Source of the DNA: RBG-16-64-43 sp964353865
GTDB taxonomy: Bacteria > Chloroflexota > Anaerolineae > Anaerolineales > RBG-16-64-43
Length of the DNA: 64,000 bases
Direction of reading: 5' to 3'
NCBI GenBank assembly: GCA_964353865.1
Contig: CAYGXJ010000029.1
Span: 1-64,000, forward strand
Part shown: piece after piece, positions 23,301 through 31,160 of the stretch
How positions within the stretch are numbered: the stretch's first letter is position 1
How the letters are laid out: the number at the start of each line of letters is the position of its first letter
The notes under the pieces: generated by a model
Database searches by the model: none
What the model saw: only the letters and a program-made list of their open reading frames with translations
Told to the model about the DNA's origin: nothing
Program-made: the position numbers and the translations under genes

Positions 23301-24438
23301 GCACATGCTGCCACAGGCCATGGCCGCGCTCAAGGAGGATCTGGCCGATCTGGCCGAGCAAGCCGCGTGGGCACGCGCGGCCGATCAACTGGCTTTCTGG
23401 CTCCAGCGCCGCACCGGCCTTGCGCCTGCGAAACCGGCGGAGGCAGGCGGCGACTTCGACGAAACGGTGGATGCTCTCCAGGCGCAACTCCAATCGGCGC
23501 TGGACGCGCGCCGCCAGCGCGTGCTGGCGGAGGTGGAACGTGAACTCAGCGCGCCGGAGGCGGCGGGGCTCGAGCGAACGCGAACCCTCCTGCAAATGAC
23601 CCTGGCGACGCAGACTGTTTTCGACGCGCGTACGCACCAACGGCGCACGGTGACCGCCGGCCGCTTCAATTGGGTCTACCTGGCCGCCACGCACCTGGCC
23701 GACCAGAAGCTGGAGGCCGTAACCGACGACGTGCGCGAACATCTGCTGGGCGCGATGCAGGCCGTGCGCGAGGAGTGGGGCGAGCAGTTGTGGCTGCGCC
23801 AGGCGGAGGACACGCTGCCGGCGCTGACGGAGGCATTGCGCGTGGGCCTGGAGGCGGATCTGGCGGAGGCGGGGGTGAACCCGGCCGGGTTGGCCGCGAG
23901 GCCTCTGCGCGAATGGCCGCCGGAAGCGCGCGGAGCGCTGGTGAACGGGCTGGGAGGCTTTGCCCTTTCGCAGGCCTACCGTGACCTGATGCTCACAACG
24001 ATCGGCCAGCTGTGGGTGGAGTACCTCACTTCAATGGAAGCGCTGCGCACCTCGATCGGGCTGGAGGCCTACGCCCAACGCGACCCGCTGGTGCAATACA
24101 AGAGCCGCGCCTTTGATCTTTACAAGCAGCTTCTGGATCAGGTCCGCGCTGGCATTGTGGCGCGGGTGTTTCGCATGCGGTTGGTCCAGCCGGGAGCCGG
24201 TGGCACGGCGGCGGCGCCGGGCGCTGCCCCGGCCGGGCGGCGCGTCTTAGGGCGCAATGACCCGTGCTGGTGCGGCAGCGGGAAGAAGTACAAAGACTGC
24301 CACTGGGAGGCAGATCAAGCCAAAACCGAAAGTGCGCCTTCGGCTACGCCCGAACCGCGCAGCCAACCCCAAAGCGGGCCAGAACCCACCGACGGGCATC
24401 AGCCCACAGGCGGGAAGAGGAAGAGACACCGCCACTGA
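20323..24438 (+). CDS. secA: Preprotein translocase ATPase SecA, oversized
   Basis: 1371 residues against the usual 800-950. Walker A is MRTGEGKT (102-109), the Walker B/DEAD segment is IVDEVDNILIDEARTPLI, and TNMAGRGVDIKLGGD plus LRGRAARQGDPGSSRF are the NBD2 arginine-finger motifs. A zinc tail CWCGSGKKYKDCH ends the core. Two insertions account for the size: about 85 residues after the SVERSE motif (around 519-616), and some 240 extra, mostly charged helical residues between VFGKED (about 833) and the wing segment YLTSMEALRTSIGLEAY (about 1220). It drives secretion through SecYEG. The Shine-Dalgarno is weak. A His/Lys/Arg tail follows the zinc site. Confidence 0.95.
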   Translation: MLKSFVRLIGGDPNRRDIQEYSQLVAQINAWEAEYHGLSDESLRAKTAEFRARLAQGESLGDLLPESYAAVREASQRTLGLRHYDVQLIGGMVLHEGRVAEMRTGEGKTLVATLPLYLNALDGRGASLVTVNDYLARRDARWMGPIYTLLGLTVGVLQEAARTDNARKAFVYDAERSSPQEDVHQLRLVDRREAYAADITYGTNHEFGFDYLRDNLALRREERVQRVRNFAIVDEVDNILIDEARTPLIISGPAAEDAQEYLRMSQAVRQLRPDDYEIDERDRTVTLTEVGEQHAEQVLGLPLRDPDRPEDVTPEQARLIGHLQQALRAEVLFRRNKDYLVQAGQVIIVDEFTGRLMHGRRWSDGLHQAVEAKEGLQVQAENVTYATITLQNYFRLYAKLAGMTGTALTEAEEFSKIYKLEVVPIPTHLEHTAAQPESTLVEVPYKESGDRFFYFARRDDPATPVYWRRKDHADVVFRTEEAKLRAICTEILQMNALGRPVLVGTTSVERSEMLSERLRVEPLRRLALSLLLRDTWFERHNAQEDGRQIEALEFLNQPLASLTPAALRPAARELELSLNPEAAENIDRLMRLLELPPEARPRLLEILARGIPQQVLNAKRHAEESQIIASAGAFGSVTIATNMAGRGVDIKLGGDLAEEVLAAVNRVLRRSGTDNPYDLTHAQRLGVLEALPAEKLGIYATEIDFFRTHMQEEARVRALGGLHIVGSERHEARRIDNQLRGRAARQGDPGSSRFYLSLEDDLMRRFGGSQVSDLMQRMRIDDAVPMAMNLVSRLIEQAQTRVEGANFDVRKHLLEYDDVLNTQRNKIYEQRERVFGKEDLTEDIQALLEAEVKARVEAGLKEKEGPWRLLAWLDEIQPPLARAGGGLYPSFTLRTVAASLEGEGPVAPRELTELAARAMDAEAEHLRAAFDQQAEQVTERAESQARDRRQAAETAIEGAELEARDADRELTPQALVTAVGQSLSIEAKDVPREHMLPQAMAALKEDLADLAEQAAWARAADQLAFWLQRRTGLAPAKPAEAGGDFDETVDALQAQLQSALDARRQRVLAEVERELSAPEAAGLERTRTLLQMTLATQTVFDARTHQRRTVTAGRFNWVYLAATHLADQKLEAVTDDVREHLLGAMQAVREEWGEQLWLRQAEDTLPALTEALRVGLEADLAEAGVNPAGLAARPLREWPPEARGALVNGLGGFALSQAYRDLMLTTIGQLWVEYLTSMEALRTSIGLEAYAQRDPLVQYKSRAFDLYKQLLDQVRAGIVARVFRMRLVQPGAGGTAAAPGAAPAGRRVLGRNDPCWCGSGKKYKDCHWEADQAKTESAPSATPEPRSQPQSGPEPTDGHQPTGGKRKRHRH

Positions 24439-24470
24439 AACCGGTGGGGCCATGTCCCCTTTCGCGGTGA

Positions 24471-24476
24471 TACAAT
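24471..24476 (+). promoter_or_regulatory. -10 element for the MBL hydrolase, abutting the secA terminator
   Basis: TACAAT directly precedes the terminator stem at 24477. The predicted transcript start, near 24483, lies at the last base of the left arm, so transcripts from here could not form the terminator hairpin. Confidence 0.55.
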
Positions 24477-24503
24477 CCCCGCCCTTAGATCGGCGGGGTT
24501 TTT
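24477..24503 (+). terminator. Intrinsic terminator of secA
   Basis: CCCCGCC (24477-24483), loop CTTAGATC, GGCGGGG (24492-24498), then TTTTT (24499-24503). It lies 39 bases after the secA stop and eight bases before the next start codon. Confidence 0.85.
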
Positions 24504-24510
24504 GTTACAG

Positions 24511-25347
24511 ATGCCTTTTCCTGAAATACTCCTGCTCAATGACGGCACCGTCTGGCAAGACCCCGGCGGGCTGTTCGGTCTTGTCCCACGCTCGTTGTGG
24601 GAAGGTGAACTGCCGCCCGAAGCGCAGGTGGCCACGCCCTTGACGCTGCATGCATTGCTCGTCCGCTCGCAGGGCAAGACGGTGTTGATCGAAACGGGGT
24701 TGGGGACCAAGCTCGACGAGGCCGCGCTCGCGGCCTGGGGGCTCGAACGGCCCGAGGGCACGCTGCTCGATCAACTCGCCCGCCAGGGGGTCTCTCCCGA
24801 AGAGGTCGACCTGGTGATCAACACTCATCTGCACGCGGACCATTGCGGCGGCAACACACGCATTCAGGACGGGCGGATACTTCCCACCTTCCCGCGGGCC
24901 GAGTACCTGGTGCAGCGCCTGGAATGGGCCTCGGCGGCGCAGCCGGATGAACGCACGCGCAATACCTACCTGCCCGCCAACTTTCAGCCCCTGATCCAGA
25001 GCGGGCAGATGCGCCTCGTGCACGGCGACACGCAGGTGACGGGCGGCCTGCGTACCGTCGTTACGCGCGGGCATACCCGCGGCCATCAAAGCGTCTTGAT
25101 CGAAGGCCCACGCCCCGTTCTGTTTGCCGGGGATTTGGCCAGCCTGGCGGTGCATTTCGAGCGACTGAACTGGCTCACCGCGTTCGATGCCGAGCCGCTC
25201 GAAACTCTGGCCACCAAGCGGCGTTGGCAGGCGTGGGCCGAAGCCAACCGGGCGATCGTCATCTGCGCTCACGATCACTACCGACCGGCCGCGTGCCTAA
25301 CCCGCTCCGGAAAACACCTCGAACTCGTGCCAGCCTCACTCACATAG
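24511..25347 (+). CDS. MBL-fold metallohydrolase
   Basis: 278 residues. The metal-binding set is intact: THLHADHCGG, the His of TRGHTRGHQS, Asp of LFAGDLAS and the final His of CAHDHYRPA. The pattern is like that of N-acyl-homoserine-lactone lactonase/quinoprotein-type MBL hydrolases, with an early N-terminal strand LLLNDGTVWQDPGG. The substrate is unknown. ATG 24511 is chosen; TTG 24502 is in frame but falls in the terminator T-run. The gene has its own predicted -10 (24471) overlapping the secA terminator. An inverted-repeat element lies between it and the converging permease gene. Confidence 0.82.
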   Translation: MPFPEILLLNDGTVWQDPGGLFGLVPRSLWEGELPPEAQVATPLTLHALLVRSQGKTVLIETGLGTKLDEAALAAWGLERPEGTLLDQLARQGVSPEEVDLVINTHLHADHCGGNTRIQDGRILPTFPRAEYLVQRLEWASAAQPDERTRNTYLPANFQPLIQSGQMRLVHGDTQVTGGLRTVVTRGHTRGHQSVLIEGPRPVLFAGDLASLAVHFERLNWLTAFDAEPLETLATKRRWQAWAEANRAIVICAHDHYRPAACLTRSGKHLELVPASLT

Positions 25348-25390
25348 AACGCACAGATCCCAACCATAGCCTACCCTGGCCGTAGGCCGG

Positions 25391-25462
25391 GGAGAACACA
25401 GAGCCCGCAGAGAAATATCTAGTCTCTCGGTGCTCTGTGTGTTCTCCGCGGTCTCAGTGGTG
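25391..25462. repeat. Inverted-repeat element related to 11471-11610
   Basis: GGAGAACACAGAG (25391-25403) faces CTCTGTGTGTTCTCC (25433-25447), with a two-base insertion in the right arm. It shares the AGAACACAGAG core with the 11471 element and likewise sits between convergent gene ends. Non-coding. Confidence 0.65.
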
Positions 25463-25478
25463 TGAATCTCGGTCCGGG

Positions 25479-26685
25479 CTACTCGTAGCGCAGCGCTTCT
25501 ACCGGCTGCAGTGAGGCGGCGCGTGAGGCGGGGTAGATGCCGAAGAACAACCCCACTGCGGCCGAGAAGATTGTCGCCAGGAGGATCGAATCGACTCCCA
25601 CCACCGGCGTGAAATCATTGCCGGTGGCGGTCGCAATCTGCCCGACAGCCCACGCCAAGAACCATCCGAGCAGGATGCCGATAATCCCGCCCGCCAGGCT
25701 GAGGGTCGCCGATTCGGTGAGGAACTGGATCAGGATGTCGCGCCGCCGCGCGCCGAGGGCTTTGCGCAGGCCAATCTCGCGCGTGCGTTCGGTGACCGAC
25801 ACCAGCATGATGTTCATGATGCCGATACCGCCCACCAGGAGCGAGATGGCGGCGATCCCGCCCAGGAATACGGTCAGGACGCCGGTGATCTGGGCCGCCG
25901 TTTGCAGGATGTCTTGCTGCTTAAACGTGGTGAAGTCATCCTTGCCCACTTGCACCCGGTGCCGGAGGCGCAGGATCTCCTCGATCTCGGTCACTGCCTG
26001 CGGCACAGCCTCGGTGGTGACCGCCTGGGCCAGGATCATGTCCAACTGATCGGGCGCGCCACCCCGCTGTGCGGTGAACCGTGCCTGCGCGGTTGTGAGC
26101 GGAATGGTCACGTGATCATCTTGACTGGCAAATCCACTACCGCCCTTGGATTCCTCCACCCCGATGATCCGGAAAGGTTGACCCTGCAGGCGGACCGTTT
26201 CGCCCACCAGGCCAACCGTCGTACCAAATAGCTTGTCGGCCACGTCGCTCCCAAGCACCACCACGGAGGCGCGGCCGAGCACCTGGTCGTCGTTGATGAA
26301 CTCGCCATCACTCAGCGTCACGTTGCGCACTTGCTGGTAGTCGGCCGTCACCGCCTGCAGTTGCGTGCTGTGGCTCTCGCCGCCCACGGCCACGTCGACC
26401 CGGCTCTGGATCATGGGAGCCACGAGCAGCACCGAGGGCGCCTGCAGCGGGTCGGCAATCGCGCGCGCATCGCCCATCGTCAGGGGGCGCGTGACGGTAA
26501 CGTCTTCTTGCCCGCCGGAAGTCACGAAGATGAGATTGGTGCCTATCTCGTTGATCGCGCCGGTGATCGAGGCCGAGGCGCCCTGGCCCACCGAGAGCAT
26601 GGCAATCACCGCCGCAACGCCGATGACGATCCCGAGCATGGTCAGCCCGGAGCGCAGTTTGTTGGAGGTGAGGCTTTCGAGCGCC

Positions 26686-26711
<26 letters not shown>
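25479..26711 (-). CDS. MacB-type ABC transporter permease (FtsX family)
   Basis: 410 residues. One N-terminal membrane helix (LRSGLTMLGIVIGVAAVIAM), a large periplasm-facing MacB_PCD domain (about 45-245) and three C-terminal helices with the FtsX signature (IGLRKALGARRRDILIQFL). This is the mechanotransmission permease of a tripartite efflux or lipoprotein-handling system, working with the ATPase and fusion protein encoded just upstream. In a monoderm or unusual envelope the pump may export peptides or antibiotics to the outside. It overlaps the ATPase gene by 26 bases. Confidence 0.92.
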
Positions 26712-27389
<678 letters not shown>

Positions 27390-27390
<1 letters not shown>

Positions 27391-28802
27391 CAGCCTCCGC
27401 CGCGCATGAACATCCCGCCGCCGCCGTTCCCGCTGAACAGCAGCGACGGCGGGTTGAGCACCACCAGGTCGCCTTCTTTGAGATCGCCACCGCGCACTTC
27501 GCTTTGCACGTCATTCGAGGCGCCAAGCTGCACCTTGACCGCCACGGGCACCCCGCCCTGCAGCACGTAGACCACACGCTCGCCCTGCACTGAACGCACC
27601 GAGCGGTTGGGCACAAGCAGCACGTTCTCTAGACGCGAGACCTCGATGTTCACTGCCACGGTCATGCCCGGACGGATGCGCTCATCGGGCGCATCCAGCA
27701 CGACGGTGACCGGGTAGGTGACCGCGCCGGCCGCAACCCGCGGCGCGAAGCCGATGCTGACAACGCGGCCGGAAAAGGTCACTTCGGGCACGGCGTCGAA
27801 GGTGAGCGAGGCCAACTGGCCGGCCTGCACGCGATTGACATCGACCTCGGCGATCGGCAAATCCACGTGCAACTCAGAGAGATCGGCGATGTTGATGAGC
27901 ACGGCGCCCGGCGTCACCAGGTCGCCGGGCAAAAGGCCCACGCCGGTGATCGTGCCGCCGAACGGGGCTTTGACACGCGCCTGGTTGAGCGTAGCTTGGA
28001 TGGCATCCACGCGCGATTGGGCCGCTGCCACATCCGCGGCGTTGGGTCCATCCTTCAACCGGTCGTACGTGCGCTGGGCCTCCTCCAGTTGAGCCTTGGC
28101 TACTTCGTACTGCCCGGTCACCGTGTCAATCGTCGCCCGGGAGGCCGAGCTGCCGGGCGATTGCGGATCCTCGACGGCGGCCTGCGCCTTCTGCACCGCT
28201 TGCAGGGCGTGGATATACTCGAGGTAGGCCTGTTGCAGCGAGATCTGATAGCCAAGGCTCGCCTCGGGGCGCCGCCTCAGATAGTTGTAGCGCGCACTGG
28301 CTTTGGCCAGCCAATCCTGCGCATTGAGCAACCCGCCCTTCTTGGAATCAACCACCACTCGCTCATAGGTCGTCTTGGCATTGTCAAACGACTTTTGGGC
28401 GTTGGCCAGGGCCAGCTGGGCATTGGCCCGCGGCACATCCGATTGGATAAGGTCGTCGAGTGCCTTCTGTGCGTTGGCCAGGTCCGCTTGCGCGGCCACC
28501 ACCTGCTGAGGCAGCGAGGCCGGGTCGAGAGAGGCCAGGATGTCATCCTCGGCAACCTGGTCGCCCAGTTTTGCCCCCACGGTGCCCACCCGGCCGTTCA
28601 AGGCGAAGCTCAGCCCGGCGGATTGGCGTGCCTCCAGCGTGCCGGTAGCACCCACCGAGGCCGTGAGGGTGCCCATTTCGGCCGGTTGAGTCTGAAGCGC
28701 GCCGGCCTGGCTTTGCGCTTGGCGGCGCACGACAAACACGATGCCAAGAATCACGACGATCACCACAATCGCCGCGATGAGGATCCACATCCATTTCTTC
28801 AT
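27390..28802 (-). CDS. HlyD/MacA-family membrane fusion protein
   Basis: 470 residues. One N-terminal helix (MWILIAAIVVIVVILGIVFV), then barrel-sandwich (about 45-95), a long coiled-coil hairpin (about 95-250, AQADLANAQKALDDLIQSD), the returning lipoyl half (VKAPFGGTITGVGLLPGDLV) and beta-barrel domains. The C-terminus ends in a Gly-rich tail, GNGGGGMFMRGGG. It links the MacB permease to the envelope. ATG 28802 has GGGAGG six bases upstream; the open frame further upstream is untranslated leader. It is the first gene of the efflux operon. Confidence 0.9.
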
Positions 28803-28871
28803 GCCGAACCTCCCGCGCAGAAACGAGTCTGGGTTGTCCTGCGCGCGTGCTATGCACGGGTGTGAAGTGAC

Positions 28872-28877
28872 ATTATA
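28872..28877 (-). promoter_or_regulatory. -10 element of the MacA-MacB-like efflux operon
   Basis: TATAAT on the minus strand. The predicted transcript start is near 28865, 63 bases before ATG 28802. The -35 region (TTTCGC) is weak. Confidence 0.6.
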
Positions 28878-28937
28878 AGGACAGAAGCGCCAGGGCGAAA
28901 GGGGAGCGTCGCAGCCGGCCGGCCGCGGCGAGGCCAC

Positions 28938-29286
28938 CGGCCGAGCGTGGCGATGCTCGGCTCTTCATTCATAGCAAGGTATCGGCCGAATGTGAAGCCG
29001 GCATACGCGAAAGGTTAGCGAAAGATGAGTGCCTCGCGCCGCATGCTGCGCTGGAGGCGCGGTCGGGTTGCGAACAGCATTCGCGGCGGCCGGGTGCCGG
29101 GCTGCCTTGGAGCGGCACGCCGCTGCAGGCAATCCGGTCTTCCCTATCTGCAATCTCCACACCCGGCCCATGGGCATCAGCGCGCCGCGCGTGAGACGGG
29201 AATGTCCTCCCATGAGCGGGTGATGTTTATCTCCGGCAGATGTGACTTCATGCCCTAACTCGCCCCGAATTCGGCGATTAGACTCA
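28938..29286. other. Intergenic stretch with no supported gene
   Basis: The spacer between the efflux operon promoter and the CRP-type palindrome. Open frames here run on into gltD in antisense and show no similarity, so I reject them. The stretch is GC-rich with no clear hairpin with a T-run. It may hold further regulator sites, none of which I can identify. Confidence 0.5.
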
Positions 29287-29304
29287 TTGTGACTTGAGTC
29301 ACAA
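29287..29304. promoter_or_regulatory. CRP/FNR-type operator palindrome
   Basis: TTGTGACTTGAGTCACAA is a perfect 8-2-8 inverted repeat containing TGTGA-N6-TCACA, the classical CRP half-sites. It is centred about 78 bases before ATG 29373 of the GltD-like gene. A CRP-family regulator is likely to bind. Its effect (activation or repression) cannot be told. Confidence 0.75.
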
Positions 29305-29372
29305 CACGGTCTCAGGCATGCGCATCGCCCGGGTGCGCAGAGGCCGTTGCATCTCTTGAGGAGAGAAGCTCG

Positions 29373-30809
29373 ATGCAGACGACGCCCAGCGACTCCAATG
29401 CCCTCGACCGCAAAGCGCGCATGAAGATTGCCTTCGAGGATCTGCCCACGCGCGAGATCGGTGAGCGCATTCGCGATTTCAACGAGACCTTCTTGCCCTT
29501 CGATGCCGACCGCGCCAAGCGCGAGGCGCTGCGCTGCATCCACTGCCCGGACCCGGCTGCATGCATGGAAGCGTGCCCGGGCCACAACGATATCCCTGCC
29601 GCGATGACATTGATCGAACAGGGTGATTTCCTCGGTGCCGCAGCGGTCTACCGCAAGACGTCATCCATGCCCGAGATTTGTGGCCGCGTCTGCCCGCACG
29701 AGCAGCTCTGCCAAGGTGCCTGCGTGCGCAACAAGAAAGGCGAACCGGTACTGACGGGTGCGCTGGAGGCGTTTGTTGCAGATTACGAACGCGAGGCCGG
29801 ACGGGTCGAAATCCTGCGCGGCACGCCGACCGGCAAGCGCGTTGCGATCGTTGGATCTGGGCCATCTGGCCTGGCCTGCGCCGAGCAGCTCGTGCAACGC
29901 GGGCACGCGGTGACGGTGTACGAGGCCTTTCCCGCCGCGGGCGGTTTGCTGGTCTACGGCATTCCCAACTTCAAATTGGCCAAGCGCGCTGTCCAGCCGC
30001 GCATCGAGGACCTGCGCAAGGCGGGTGTCACCTTTGTCACCGGAACCCGGATTGGCAAAGCGCACACCATCGAGCAGCTCTTCGCGGAAGGATTTTCGGC
30101 GGTCTTTATTGGCGTTGGCTCGGGCATCCCCGCCACCATGAAGGCCCCCGGGGAAGATCTGCCGGGCGTCTACCAATCGACCGACTTCCTTATTCGCACC
30201 AATGTACCCGAGGAATTCCTGCCCCCCGAGATGCACGAGAAGCCGCGCATCGGACGCCGCGTAGCCGTAGTGGGCGGCGGCGACACTGCCTCCGACTGCC
30301 TGCGCACGGCGCTACGACTGGGTGCAGAAGAGGTAACTTGTGTCTACCGGCGCACAGAAGCCGAGATGCCGGGCGGCAAGAAGGACCGCGCCCTCGCGCG
30401 CGAAGAAGGAGCACGCTACCGCTTCCTCACCCAGCCGGTGCGCTTCCTGGCCGGCCCGGATGGATGGGTGAACGGCGTCGAGTGCTTGCAGTGCGAGCTG
30501 GGCGAGCCGGACGCCAAGGGCCGCCGCAAACCGGTTCCCATCGAAGGATCGAACTTTGTGGTCGAGGCGGACACCGTGGTCCTAGCCCTGGGCTACTGGC
30601 CGGATCCGGAAATCGGCGAGAGCACGCCGGATCTTAAGACACACGACTGGGGGCTGATCGAGATCGACCGCGCCACCGGTGCAACCTCGCGCCCAGGCGT
30701 CTACGCCGGGGGCGACGACGTGACCGGGCCAGACCTGGTAGTGACGGCCATGGTCGCCGGGCGGCGCGCCGCGGCGAGCATTCACGAGTACATCACGGGC
30801 AAGAACTGA
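29373..30809 (+). CDS. GltD/NfnB-like NAD(P)H-dependent Fe-S flavoprotein oxidoreductase
   Basis: 478 residues. The N-terminal domain has two cysteine sets for 4Fe-4S clusters (Cys55, 58, 64, 68 and Cys103, 107, 113, 117). Two Rossmann folds follow: FAD at VAIVGSGPSGLACAEQL (about 155) and NAD(P) at VAVVGGGDTASDCLRTA (about 295). The C-terminus GVYAGGDDVTGPDLVVTAMV is the FAD-closing motif. Family members are the small subunit of glutamate synthase, NfnB, or stand-alone SudA-type enzymes. No gltB lies nearby. AGGAG precedes the ATG, and a CRP-type palindrome lies upstream, suggesting control by carbon, redox or respiration state. Confidence 0.88.
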   Translation: MQTTPSDSNALDRKARMKIAFEDLPTREIGERIRDFNETFLPFDADRAKREALRCIHCPDPAACMEACPGHNDIPAAMTLIEQGDFLGAAAVYRKTSSMPEICGRVCPHEQLCQGACVRNKKGEPVLTGALEAFVADYEREAGRVEILRGTPTGKRVAIVGSGPSGLACAEQLVQRGHAVTVYEAFPAAGGLLVYGIPNFKLAKRAVQPRIEDLRKAGVTFVTGTRIGKAHTIEQLFAEGFSAVFIGVGSGIPATMKAPGEDLPGVYQSTDFLIRTNVPEEFLPPEMHEKPRIGRRVAVVGGGDTASDCLRTALRLGAEEVTCVYRRTEAEMPGGKKDRALAREEGARYRFLTQPVRFLAGPDGWVNGVECLQCELGEPDAKGRRKPVPIEGSNFVVEADTVVLALGYWPDPEIGESTPDLKTHDWGLIEIDRATGATSRPGVYAGGDDVTGPDLVVTAMVAGRRAAASIHEYITGKN

Positions 30810-31148
30810 ACTGAGGTCTACTTCAAAGCTGTGGGTCTATCGCCGGGAGGTTCGCGTTGTGTTCGCGAACGGCCCCGTGTGCGTTGTTGGCCAGACGAGT
30901 CACATGCGCCCAGGTCATCGGCCACGCGCACCTCGATCGTGATCGTCATTCCCGTGTGGCCCTTGCGGGAATCCACGCTGCCCGGCCGCTGATCGCTTCT
31001 CGGGCGGTCGCAACCCTGGGTCCCCGCCTCGAACGCGCAGGGACGACGAGCTCTGCGGCACGTTTCTTCCTCAGTGGGGAGGTTCTGCCCCCCGGCACAC
31101 TCCTTGCAGCCAGCCTCTCGATACGAATCGCCCGCGAATCCTTCGGGT
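30810..31148 (+). other. Intergenic stretch with no supported gene
   Basis: A 339-base gap between the GltD-like gene and the promoter of the PP2C-like protein. I see no ORF with similarity, no tRNA, and no hairpin with a T-run after the GltD-like stop. It is probably untranslated. Confidence 0.5.
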
Positions 31149-31154
31149 TACAAT
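31149..31154 (+). promoter_or_regulatory. -10 element (TACAAT) placed for a leaderless transcript
   Basis: TACAAT ends six bases before ATG 31161, so the expected first transcribed base (seven after the last T) is the A of the start codon. No Shine-Dalgarno is possible in that space. Confidence 0.6.
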
Positions 31155-31160
31155 AACGCC

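Noticed and set aside
28965..29585. An open frame across the gap before the GltD-like gene
   Set aside because: It runs antisense into a well-supported gene and crosses the CRP palindrome; no similarity and no ribosome-binding site.
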